Shown here: positions 1-6,003 of the stretch, one piece after another | How the letters are laid out: each line of letters starts with the position of its first letter | How positions within the stretch are numbered: position 1 is the first letter of the stretch | Assembly (NCBI GenBank): GCA_022448645.1 | Contig: JAKVBZ010000166.1 | Location: forward strand, 1 to 6,246 | Direction of reading: 5' to 3' | Source: Pirellulaceae bacterium | GTDB taxonomy: Bacteria > Planctomycetota > Planctomycetia > Pirellulales > Pirellulaceae | Length of the DNA: 6,246 nt | Translations under genes and position numbers: made by a program | Notes under the pieces: generated by a model | The model's input: the letters and a program-made list of their open reading frames with translations, nothing else | Database searches by the model: none | Told to the model about the DNA's origin: nothing

Positions 1-1211
1 AGGGACGAACTGTCCACCTGGGTTCGCCGTACAGGCTCGGGTTCCGCTCGACGTTTGCTGGCAAACTTTGGTGTTGATGCACGTGATTGAACGACAATGC
101 TTTTGTATTTTCTCGGCAGTTGAGGGCGTGGTGTATCGTGCAGTGTTGTAAATGTAGGCGGCGCTGGCCGTAACGGTTTCGGATTTTTGGCGACGGATTG
201 TGTTGGCAGATCTATCCATGGTGTTGGAGGAGTCGATCCTCTCGGCTGATTCATGGCCAACACAGGATCGTTCGCTCGTCGATTCACTAGCAGTTGCTTT
301 TGCAGTACGGTCGTTTTGGATGCCACGGTGAGTGGGTTCATGGCCATCTTTGGGAGATTGATCGCCGGAGACAATAGAGGGATCGCCGGAGAGAATGAGG
401 GGACCGAGGGTAACAACTGTTTTGAGGCCGGCGGCGCTGAATCTTTCGCGGACCTCATGCTGCGATTCGACATGCGCTCGGCCAGTTGCATACTGCGGCT
501 TACCATCGGCTTTGCTAGAACTGTGGACTCTTTGTGCATAGAAGATGTTTTTTGGGTGTCAGTAGAGCTGGCAACGTTGGACGGCTTCGGAGGCTGGGAT
601 GCATTTGTTCTCTTGAACGCTTTTGGTTTTGTCCTTGGTTGTCCCTGGACCGAAAGCATTCGCTGGATTAACGGCTGGAGAGATTTGACGTCTTGCGGGT
701 TCTGGATGGGGACGTTTGCCTCGGAACGTACTGCCGCGTCCTTGGTTACCTTCCGCAGAGATGGTGTATTGTGGAGCTGGCGTCCTGGTTGTTTTCGAGG
801 AGCGAGTAATTTGAGTGTGTTATCGGTAGAAGTACCTTGTGGTTGTGGACTCTTCGATGAAGTGATCCCATTTGACCTGTTCTTAGAGGTCGTCCAGTGT
901 CGTCCCGACCTGCCGACGAAGCCGGGTTTAGGTGTGGCCGGCAAAGAAATATGAAAGGTGGGTTTTGTGCCTACGATATTGGCGGTTCCAGAGCCAGAGT
1001 CGGTTGTGGTAGAGGTCGTAGACGTGTCACTAGTTTGAGGAACAGAATTGGTTTGATCGTGGACGTTACCATGGTTCGGCTTCGTGGCGGCCGGTTGATC
1101 ACTGTAAACACAGTTCGATGCGAACAGTGTGAGCAACACCGAACTTGCAACCGCGGCGGCCAACGTCCCTCGACAGACGGTGGCAGGCACCTGAAAACCA
1201 AATCGTCTCAT
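1..1211 (-). CDS. Exported low-complexity Pro/Ser/Thr/Lys-rich protein, N-terminal 403 codons (3' end outside window)
   Basis: I do not recognise a family. The minus-strand frame from ATG at 1211 stays open for 403 codons to the window edge, so the C-terminus is missing. Residues 1-37 look like a Sec signal peptide: MRR start, hydrophobic core about 17-31 (LAAAVASSVLLTLFA), possible cleavage near SNCVYS. Cys34 follows A-S-N, a poor lipobox. From about 38 on, the chain is rich in Pro, Ser, Thr, Gln, Lys and Arg, poor in acidic and aromatic residues and without further cysteine, so it is probably disordered and very basic. A short repeat, SPAI(P/N)L, occurs at about 274 and 281. In-frame ATGs also lie at 1232, 1247, 1271 and 1292, after a stop near 1319. 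I chose 1211 because it puts the signal peptide at the N-terminus; no start has a clear Shine-Dalgarno sequence. I infer export, with a folded domain possibly lying beyond the edge. Confidence 0.72.
   Translation of the reverse strand, partial: MRRFGFQVPATVCRGTLAAAVASSVLLTLFASNCVYSDQPAATKPNHGNVHDQTNSVPQTSDTSTTSTTTDSGSGTANIVGTKPTFHISLPATPKPGFVGRSGRHWTTSKNRSNGITSSKSPQPQGTSTDNTLKLLAPRKQPGRQLHNTPSLRKVTKDAAVRSEANVPIQNPQDVKSLQPLIQRMLSVQGQPRTKPKAFKRTNASQPPKPSNVASSTDTQKTSSMHKESTVLAKPMVSRSMQLAERMSNRSMRSAKDSAPPASKQLLPSVPSFSPAIPLLSPAINLPKMAMNPLTVASKTTVLQKQLLVNRRANDPVLAMNQPRGSTPPTPWIDLPTQSVAKNPKPLRPAPPTFTTLHDTPRPQLPRKYKSIVVQSRASTPKFASKRRAEPEPVRRTQVDSSS
360..392. repeat. Short direct repeat, 12 bp, period 21
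   Basis: GATCGCCGGAGA occurs at 360-371 and again at 381-392. Read on the minus strand it lies inside the exported-protein gene and encodes the seven-residue repeat SPAIPLL / SPAINLP. Two copies of a 21-base unit suggest a small in-frame duplication in a disordered coding region rather than a regulatory repeat. Confidence 0.6.
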
Positions 1212-1380
1212 GATAGGAACCCATTCATCCATGTGTGGGCTGTTCATAGCGGCAGCGCAGATCTTCACCATGCAATCGATCCAACTACTCATTTTTTGAG
1301 CATCGGATAGATTATTTCAACTTGTCTGGCAAAAATCTCTTTGCAGGCAGTAATCTAGAGATGCAAGTAGCAGAACCCGC

Positions 1381-1398
1381 ATAAAACGTACATTTTAT
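1381..1398. promoter_or_regulatory. AT-rich near-perfect palindrome (possible operator)
   Basis: ataaaacgtacattttat reads almost the same on both strands; only one base pair (the C and A flanking GTAC) breaks the symmetry. It lies in the 230-base gap between the end of the TerC gene (1442) and the start of the exported-protein gene (1211). It is therefore upstream of the latter and downstream of the former. The symmetry would suit a dimeric DNA-binding protein. There is no U-tract or GC-rich stem, so it does not look like an intrinsic terminator. The regulatory role is a guess. Confidence 0.25.
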
Positions 1399-1441
1399 CT
1401 GGTCAGCTAGCTTGGGACGTCATCTCTCGTTGTTGAGCGGC

Positions 1442-2236
1442 TTATTTGTGTGCCAATTGCTGACTGGCTCGCTTGGCCAGAAGCTGTTTTTGGTAACGGC
1501 CTTGCACGACGTCGATCAGGATCAAGATGACGATGACGAAATAAAAAGTGCTCTTCGCCATGGCTTCGATTTCATGTCCGAACAGGTGGAGTTTGGCCAG
1601 ATGGGCGCCTTCCGACAGCAACATGATCCCAACAATGAACAGGATGAACAGACCGAGGACTTCGTACATCCGATTCCGATCCAGGAATTCGGCTACATGG
1701 TCCGCCAGCCAAATCATTAGTAGGCCACCAATGACGATGGCCGTTGCCATGATGACGACTTGATCGGTGAGTGCGATGGCGCTCAAGATTGAATCGAAGG
1801 AAAATACCAGGTTCATGGCCACGATCCAGGAAACGGCATTGGCCACAGTGCGTCGTGATCCACCAATGTCTTCGTCAAAATGATTTATGCTCAGCATGTG
1901 AAAAACTTCCTTGATCGCCGTGTAGATGATGAAGATGCCTCCGACCAAGACAATCACGCTGTGGATCGTGAAATTACCTTCGACCAAACCTTTGATATTG
2001 GCTTGAAAGAATGGTTCCTGAAATAGGCTAATCGCCTGCAGCAGAATAACCAGCAGTACGATCCTTAGTATCATGGCCAAGCCGATTCCCAATCGTCGTA
2101 CGAATGACTGTTGGTCGGCCGGAACCCGCTTAGATTCAAGCGATATGTACAACAGGTTATCGAAACCCAAAACGGCTTGGAGTAACACGAGCATTAATAG
2201 TGTTATTAGGTTGCCAACTGTAAACAGTTCACCCAT
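1442..2236 (-). CDS. TerC-family integral membrane protein, probable metal ion (Mn2+) transporter
   Basis: The 264-residue protein matches the TerC/Alx/YkoY family in length and pattern. About seven hydrophobic helices fall near residues 9-31, 50-71, 92-112, 133-155, 159-179, 193-210 and 230-246. The two half-repeats each carry the family's acidic motif: LGFDNLLYIS (Asp26-Asn27) and FSFDSILSAIALT (Asp148). The late LLSEG stretch (about 207-211) before the last helix is also typical. Members of this family, such as Alx and the Bacillus TerC proteins, are linked to manganese efflux or metal loading at the inner membrane; the historical tellurite link is indirect. The substrate here is inferred from the family only. 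Start 2236 is secure because AAGGAG lies seven bases upstream. The gene stands alone: a 230-base gap lies downstream and a decayed gene on the opposite strand lies upstream. The tail after residue 247 is short, basic and cytoplasmic-looking, with no CBS or CorC-type domain. Confidence 0.93.
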   Translation of the reverse strand: MGELFTVGNLITLLMLVLLQAVLGFDNLLYISLESKRVPADQQSFVRRLGIGLAMILRIVLLVILLQAISLFQEPFFQANIKGLVEGNFTIHSVIVLVGGIFIIYTAIKEVFHMLSINHFDEDIGGSRRTVANAVSWIVAMNLVFSFDSILSAIALTDQVVIMATAIVIGGLLMIWLADHVAEFLDRNRMYEVLGLFILFIVGIMLLSEGAHLAKLHLFGHEIEAMAKSTFYFVIVILILIDVVQGRYQKQLLAKRASQQLAHK

Positions 2237-2243
2237 GCTAGAT

Positions 2244-2249
2244 CTCCTT
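2244..2249 (-). promoter_or_regulatory. Strong Shine-Dalgarno of the TerC gene
   Basis: On the minus strand AAGGAG (extended AAGGAGAT) precedes the ATG at 2236 by seven bases. It is the best ribosome binding site in the window and fixes the start codon. A possible -10-like TGTAAT lies farther upstream near 2301-2306, but no convincing -35 partner was found, so I do not call a promoter. Confidence 0.8.
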
Positions 2250-2341
2250 GGAAAATGGGGGCTTTGTTTGTTGCAAATCGTAACGCATGATGGTCTACGG
2301 TGCTATTACAATTAAAAGGTCCGATTTCACGTTTGCCTCGT

Positions 2342-2871
2342 AAGCGTTAGGTTGTTCTGGAAGCCATGGGGCCATCTTGGTAACTCTTTTTCGCAGACCA
2401 CTAGCATTTCTGGTTGGATTCCCCAAGGGCTCCGCCGTAACTGTGTGCTGAATGCGTTGGCGTCTGGTGACGCCGCGCCAATGTCTTCACGGATTGCCGG
2501 CTCAAAGGCTTTGGCTCCTTTTAGAAATCTTGCAGAAGCTGTCAGCTGTGTTGTTGGTTGTTGACTTTCAATGCGATTGCCCGAGTGCGCCAAAACGGAT
2601 TACTCTCAAGTACATTGGTCTCAGCTACTTCATTTGTAGTGTGCCGCCCAATGCTCACGATCGAATCTTGAGCAACCAGATGGCAGGCTTTACCATTCAC
2701 GTTGCTATGGCGGGGCGTACGGATCTGTTGGTCGGCCTTTGGGACAATAACTTCGTGGAAGTGCCGATCAAGACAGCAGTCCAATCGACCAAACGTGTGG
2801 AGGTGGAAGGTGATTTGCGGACCGGTGTCATGCTTTCGATGGGGTGGCCTTGTTGGCCAGTTACCGATTGA
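2342..2871 (+). pseudogene. Decayed, 5'-truncated 6-phosphofructokinase (PfkA family) remnant
   Basis: The clearest part is the open frame at about 2596-2871, ending at TGA 2869-2871. It starts RITL, then after a garbled loop reads NAHDRILSNQMAGF, GRTDLLVGLWDNNFVEVPI, and KRVEVEGDL. This follows the C-terminal third of ATP- or pyrophosphate-dependent phosphofructokinases: RVTVLG-(I/L)QRGG-(S/T)P-x-A-x-DR, later VG-(8 residues)-P, then the VDPEGSLW-like stretch. The glycine-rich QRGG segment is unrecognisable here. Upstream, in other frames but in the correct family order, are VVLEAMG (2351-2371, compare VVEVMGR) and RNLAEAVS (2523-2546, compare NKVAEAI). These are separated by stops and frameshifts. 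Spacing from the first motif to RITL is about 245 bases against roughly 330 expected, so deletions are likely. The N-terminal nucleotide-binding half is absent; its place is taken by the TerC gene. The C-terminal match is fairly sure, the upstream pieces less so. It lies tail to tail with the nuclease-like gene, 38 bases apart. Confidence 0.6.
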
Positions 2872-2909
2872 GGTGTCGGTGATGGCCGTCATGTCGTCGT
2901 CACATGAAG

Positions 2910-3461
2910 TCAAGATTGCAGAATCCGGTACAATAACATTCCTAGTGACATGCCGACGAGCAGAATTACGACTCCCAGGAACCCATGGCGAATCTGAGAT
3001 CGGAAGTGTCTTACTTTTCGGACCGGGATGTCTTCGAACCATACCCGGCTCAGGCGGTTTTGTTCCATGTCTGCCAGTAGCAACCCGTCGGCATTGTAAA
3101 CGCGTTCGTATTCGAGCAGTTGTCGGCGAGTAGCCGTAGAAGCAGGGTTGGTTGCTTTTTTGCCAGTTTTCACTTCGACCACATATTTCTTGCCACCACG
3201 CTCCACGACATAATCGGCACGAACTCGAACTGCCATTTGCCGGCCGTCCACCCACATCCTGGTCTCACGTGTCGCTTGCTCGTCCAGCACGTGGTATCCT
3301 TCTCGCCGCAACAAAGTTGCAGCCTTTCGCTCTCCGTCCCGGCCCCGGGAGAACCGTTGTTGCATTCTGCGTCGTTGGATCCACGCCCGCACACGCAGTG
3401 CCAGCATGATGCCGACAGCCAAAGCCAGCAAGAATAAGCCAGAGATTGTACTGGTATCCAT
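2910..3461 (-). CDS. Membrane-anchored PD-(D/E)XK nuclease-like protein
   Basis: The 183-residue protein has hydrophobic helices at about 6-24 and 160-179, enclosing a soluble domain of about 135 residues. The domain starts with GRDGERKAATLLRREGYHVL (40-59), the G-x-x-GE-x-x-A-x-x-x-L-x-x-x-GY pattern seen at the start of YraN/UPF0102, Holliday-junction-resolvase-like and NERD-type domains. RADYVV (81-86, Asp83) and YVVEVKTG (93-100, Glu96 and Lys98) then give the core E...D...ExK signature. A later RRQLLEY (112-118, Gln114) fits the family's following Q-helix. All expected catalytic residues (Glu44, Asp83, Glu96, Lys98) are present, so activity is possible. Arg-rich stretches (25-37, 148-158) next to both helices suggest the nuclease domain is cytoplasmic. 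Start 3461 is the first in-frame ATG after a TAG, with only a weak GGA upstream. It seems to be a single gene. DNA processing at the membrane, uptake or defence are possible roles; none is shown. Confidence 0.8.
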   Translation of the reverse strand: MDTSTISGLFLLALAVGIMLALRVRAWIQRRRMQQRFSRGRDGERKAATLLRREGYHVLDEQATRETRMWVDGRQMAVRVRADYVVERGGKKYVVEVKTGKKATNPASTATRRQLLEYERVYNADGLLLADMEQNRLSRVWFEDIPVRKVRHFRSQIRHGFLGVVILLVGMSLGMLLYRILQS

Positions 3462-3813
3462 ATTCCATGCATCGAACTAGAGGAAAGCCCAGCTTGAACG
3501 TATCCGGTCATGAGAGGGTGTAAACTCGCTTGCTTTTCTCGAAGCGGCGAGATGCACGCCGGCCGGAATTGTCCGAGATGGCTTCGTAAAAACAGTAAAT
3601 GGTTGGGGACCGTGATTTCTGTCGCTATCGTTGAGGGCCTTCTGAGTAAACGTAGTCTTTCGCAGAAATCTGCTGTGCGTTGGTGGCATTGGGATCTTCA
3701 GTCTGGTCGTTATCTTTTCGTTTGAACTCGAAGCGTTTCCGACGCTTCAACGACGCTTTGCGAGTTGTCAGTTCTCGCTACGTGAATGAATCAAACCAGA
3801 GCATGTGCCAACG
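3462..3813. other. Intergenic region, no supported gene
   Basis: This 352-base gap separates the oxidoreductase stop from the start of the nuclease-like gene. Short open frames exist on both strands (about 70 codons each, at 3477-3689 minus and 3510-3725 plus). Neither has a ribosome binding site, a recognisable motif or a sensible composition, and they overlap each other. It should hold the promoter of the nuclease-like gene, but I found no convincing -35/-10 pair. The only structure is the stem-loop at 3725-3766. Confidence 0.6.
3725..3766 (-). terminator. Stem-loop downstream of the glycosidase/oxidoreductase operon
   Basis: AACTCGAAGCGT (3725-3736) pairs with ACGCTT-TG-CGAGTT (3753-3766), giving a 12-pair stem with a two-base bulge. 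A second, competing hairpin forms from AAGCGT (3731-3736) and ACGCTT (3742-3747) around a TTCCG loop. It lies about 48 bases after the oxidoreductase stop in the direction of transcription. No U-tract follows on the minus strand, so a classical intrinsic terminator is doubtful. A 3'-end-stabilising or factor-assisted terminator hairpin is the more likely reading. Confidence 0.4.
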
Positions 3814-4815
3814 TTAACTCAAGTCATCGAACTGTAGCTCGATGGCAGTTCCTTTTCGGGAAGCAACTTCGGAAGCTTCGATGATGCGTAGTGCATCCAA
3901 AGCGTCCTGGAGCGTTGACAACGGTTGTTGGTTGGCGAGGATGCAGCGGTTTACAAAGAAGTCGACTTCGTGACAAAACGAATCAACGTACCCGGGCATG
4001 CCAAATCCGGGGCCGCCATCGTCTTCATAACACGCCTCATTCCAGGAATAGTTGACGCCACCCTGCGTGCCCAAAACCTTGTACACGACCTGCCACGGGT
4101 CATTGGTCAAGTCATTTGCTGCGAAACTGGCCCATAGGTTTGCTAGAGCTCCATTCGGCATTTCGCAGGTGATTGCTGTTTGGGCCGCATATGGTAAATC
4201 GGGGGTGTGGACTCCTGGCACACCAAATGAGATCAATCGAGATGGTCGTCCCAACAGATATAGCAGTGAATAAGCATGGTGTGTACAGGCAACGCGGTAG
4301 ATGGAACCGTACTTTTCTACCAGTTCTCGTGTGTGATAGAGATTGAAAAGCATCCAAAAAGCGGCGATTTTCCCTAATTTTCCTTCGTCAATCAAACGTT
4401 TGGCTTGTAGCAGTGATGGGACATAGATGTAATTGTGGGCCGGCATGCATAGACGATTCTGTTGGGCAGCCGTCGAGGCGATTTGGTAAAGGTCTTCGGC
4501 TTGGTCCGCCAACGGTTTTTCTAGTAGCACATGTTTTCCTGCCTCCAACGCTGCAATTGTCGCTGGAACGTGGCCGGTAGGAGGCGTTAAAACATGGACA
4601 CCACAAACATCCCCGTCTTTCAGGAGTTCGTCCTGGCTTTGATATACACGTGCTTTGTGTTCTGCGGCGAGCTGCTGAGCACGCTCTGGCTGAACATCGT
4701 AGACTCCGACTAGTCGAGCCTGATGGCAAGTCTGGATAGCACGGCTATGTAGCTGAGCTACCAAGCCGGCGCCGACAATCGCTAACCCAACTTCTCCGTC
4801 GTTTGACTGCATCAT
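3814..4815 (-). CDS. Gfo/Idh/MocA-family NAD(P)-dependent oxidoreductase
   Basis: With the ATG at 4815 the protein has 333 residues, normal for the family. The N-terminal Rossmann fold shows LAIVGAGLVAQLHSRAI with GAG at 15-17. Asp40 at the end of the second strand (GVYD) suggests NAD rather than NADP. LLEKPLA (97-103) carries the conserved Glu-Lys-Pro, with Lys100 the likely catalytic lysine. The C-terminal alpha/beta domain begins near PAHNY (125-129). The usual G-x-H-x-x-D motif appears as THHAYSLLYLLG: His180 is kept but the Asp is Ser183, a point of interest. Substrates in this family are sugars, inositols or other polyols; the one here is unknown. No signal peptide is present, so it is cytoplasmic. 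An ATG at 4857 would add 14 residues inside the upstream gene. I prefer 4815 because it overlaps the upstream TGA as ATGA and places the GxG motif at a normal depth. The next codon is also ATG. Confidence 0.9.
   Translation of the reverse strand: MMQSNDGEVGLAIVGAGLVAQLHSRAIQTCHQARLVGVYDVQPERAQQLAAEHKARVYQSQDELLKDGDVCGVHVLTPPTGHVPATIAALEAGKHVLLEKPLADQAEDLYQIASTAAQQNRLCMPAHNYIYVPSLLQAKRLIDEGKLGKIAAFWMLFNLYHTRELVEKYGSIYRVACTHHAYSLLYLLGRPSRLISFGVPGVHTPDLPYAAQTAITCEMPNGALANLWASFAANDLTNDPWQVVYKVLGTQGGVNYSWNEACYEDDGGPGFGMPGYVDSFCHEVDFFVNRCILANQQPLSTLQDALDALRIIEASEVASRKGTAIELQFDDLS
4812..4815 (-). promoter_or_regulatory. ATGA stop/start overlap, translational coupling
   Basis: On the minus strand the ATG of the oxidoreductase (4815-4813) shares bases with the TGA of the glycosidase-like gene (4814-4812). 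No strong Shine-Dalgarno precedes it (GAAAGACC only). Re-initiation by ribosomes finishing the upstream gene is therefore the likely way the second gene is translated, which would tie the two protein levels together. Confidence 0.7.
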
Positions 4816-5915
4816 GGTCTTTCGGGTTTCACGAGGATAGGCTGATCCCCCTTCCACTGGATTTGTGACAAATAGAGTCCTTCCTCAAGCGCCACTTCGT
4901 CCTCACAGCTGCCTCGATAGCACAAACGACCAGCTTCTCGGTTCAAGCGACGAGTCTCTTCTTTGCGGTCCGTGGTTAACCACCAGTTACCATCAGGATC
5001 ACAGATCGTTTCTGTTGCGTGAAAGTGGCCCAGCATATAGAAGCCCGTTCCCACGTTGTAGGATCCTTGCCGTGGGTAGACGAAACGCGCAGGGGATGGA
5101 CTGATAGCGTGCCACAACCCTGGTCCGTAAGTGAAAAATAGATGCCACAGATCATCTCGTGGCACCACGCACAACGATTCGATGCCTAGCGTGCCGCGGA
5201 GCATTGGAGCCGACTGGAAAAGACAGCCCTGATCCTCAAAGGTTTTCCAATCGGTTGTCGTAATCAATGCGCAGCTACAATAACCATTTTGATGTGACGT
5301 GATGTAGTACAACAAGTACACGCCTTCATGTTCTTCGATGTGGACGTCTTTGCACGTGCTTCCCGGTGGCGCCCAAGAGGGAGGGCCGAACACCGGATTG
5401 CTGTCACCTGGGGTCCAATGTTTCAAGTCATCTGACCATAGCAACGAAAACCCTACAAAAGCATTGGTTCCTCGCACACCGTAAAGCATTCCGTAGCGGC
5501 CGCCATATTCAAACACCCATCCATTGCTTCGGGAAATGGCGTCGTGAACTCCTTGTATCGGGGGCTCAATCAGTTCAGTATATTCCAGGTCGAAGAGCGT
5601 CTTTCCGATCGCATGACCGACTCCTGGTTCCAAGCAATGTTTGGCCGCGTTTTCCAAATCGCGGGCTGCCATATATTTGGTGTGAATGGCGGACAACGAC
5701 AGGTCGCCGGTAACGTAAAATAAATGCCAGTTGTCCCCATCATGGAAAAAACTGTGATCTACCTGGTAAGTTCCCTCGGGTGGTGTGAAGACGTGAGTGG
5801 TTACGTCGTCGAAGGTAAACTCAGTGGAAGCAAATAGCTGTTTGTGGAAAGTAAGAAAACGGTCAGCGAATTCTGTATCACTGATTGTGACGCCAAAGCC
5901 ATCAGGAAGGGGCAT
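4812..5915 (-). CDS. GH43/GH32-like five-bladed beta-propeller glycosidase-fold protein
   Basis: The 367-residue protein shows repeated propeller-blade signatures of the GH32/GH43/GH68 clans. These are VDHSFFHDGDNWHLFYV (52-68), GWVFEYGGRYGMLYGV (132-147), KDVHIEEHEGVYLLYYIT (189-206), GIESLCVVPRDDLWHLFFTYG (244-264) and HATETICDPDGNWWLTTD (299-316). WSDDLKHW (160-167) and TTDWKTF (220-226) resemble the S-x-D-(L/G)-x-x-W element that follows blades in these families. By position, Asp53, Asp190 and Glu246 could be the base, the pKa modulator and the acid of a retaining or inverting site; this is inferred, not aligned. No signal peptide is seen (MPLPDGFGVT start), so it probably acts in the cytoplasm on an imported sugar. 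The start at 5915 is supported by GAGGAA five bases upstream. It is the first gene of a coupled pair with the oxidoreductase. A non-hydrolytic propeller or GH130-like phosphorylase remains possible. Confidence 0.8.
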   Translation of the reverse strand: MPLPDGFGVTISDTEFADRFLTFHKQLFASTEFTFDDVTTHVFTPPEGTYQVDHSFFHDGDNWHLFYVTGDLSLSAIHTKYMAARDLENAAKHCLEPGVGHAIGKTLFDLEYTELIEPPIQGVHDAISRSNGWVFEYGGRYGMLYGVRGTNAFVGFSLLWSDDLKHWTPGDSNPVFGPPSWAPPGSTCKDVHIEEHEGVYLLYYITSHQNGYCSCALITTTDWKTFEDQGCLFQSAPMLRGTLGIESLCVVPRDDLWHLFFTYGPGLWHAISPSPARFVYPRQGSYNVGTGFYMLGHFHATETICDPDGNWWLTTDRKEETRRLNREAGRLCYRGSCEDEVALEEGLYLSQIQWKGDQPILVKPERP

Positions 5916-5920
5916 TGAGG

Positions 5921-5926
5921 TTCCTC
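5921..5926 (-). promoter_or_regulatory. Ribosome binding site of the glycosidase-like gene
   Basis: On the minus strand GAGGAA sits five bases before the ATG at 5915. It is a good Shine-Dalgarno match at slightly short spacing and supports this start codon for the operon's first gene. Confidence 0.7.
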
Positions 5927-5974
5927 GTGAAGTTTAGTTTATCGGTGGTATTTAAAGCACAAACGGCACTTCGG

Positions 5975-6003
5975 ATTCTGGTGAATTTCGCGAGGTTCGT
6001 CAA
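5975..6003 (-). promoter_or_regulatory. Candidate sigma70-type promoter of the glycosidase/oxidoreductase operon
   Basis: On the minus strand TTGACG (6003-5998, 5 of 6 to TTGACA) is followed after exactly 17 bases by CAGAAT (5980-5975, 4 of 6 to TATAAT). Transcription would start near 5967, leaving a leader of about 50 bases before the ATG at 5915. The match was found by eye, and sigma70-like hexamers are common by chance. Confidence 0.35.

Noticed and set aside
253..954. A 233-codon plus-strand frame with ATG
   Set aside because: It is antisense to the minus-strand frame that stays open from 1211 to base 1 and has a signal peptide. The plus product has no recognisable motif and no ribosome binding site.
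897..1310. A plus-strand frame of 137 codons
   Set aside because: It overlaps the exported-protein gene on the opposite strand; its Arg/Gly/Cys-rich composition is typical of an antisense shadow.
1335..1362. ATCTCT ... AGAGAT inverted repeat near the start of the exported-protein gene
   Set aside because: It has only six pairs around a 16-base loop, which is expected by chance in AT-rich intergenic DNA.
2327..2593. An 88-codon minus-strand frame upstream of the TerC gene
   Set aside because: It has no ribosome binding site and no recognisable family, and it lies over the degraded middle of the phosphofructokinase remnant. It would need homologues to be believed.
2542..3255. A 237-codon minus-strand frame
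   Set aside because: Its first part is an out-of-frame reading of the nuclease-like gene and its last part is antisense to the phosphofructokinase remnant; it shows no motif of its own.
3477..3725. Overlapping 70-codon frames on both strands in the gap before the nuclease-like gene
   Set aside because: Neither has a ribosome binding site, motif or plausible composition, and they contradict each other.
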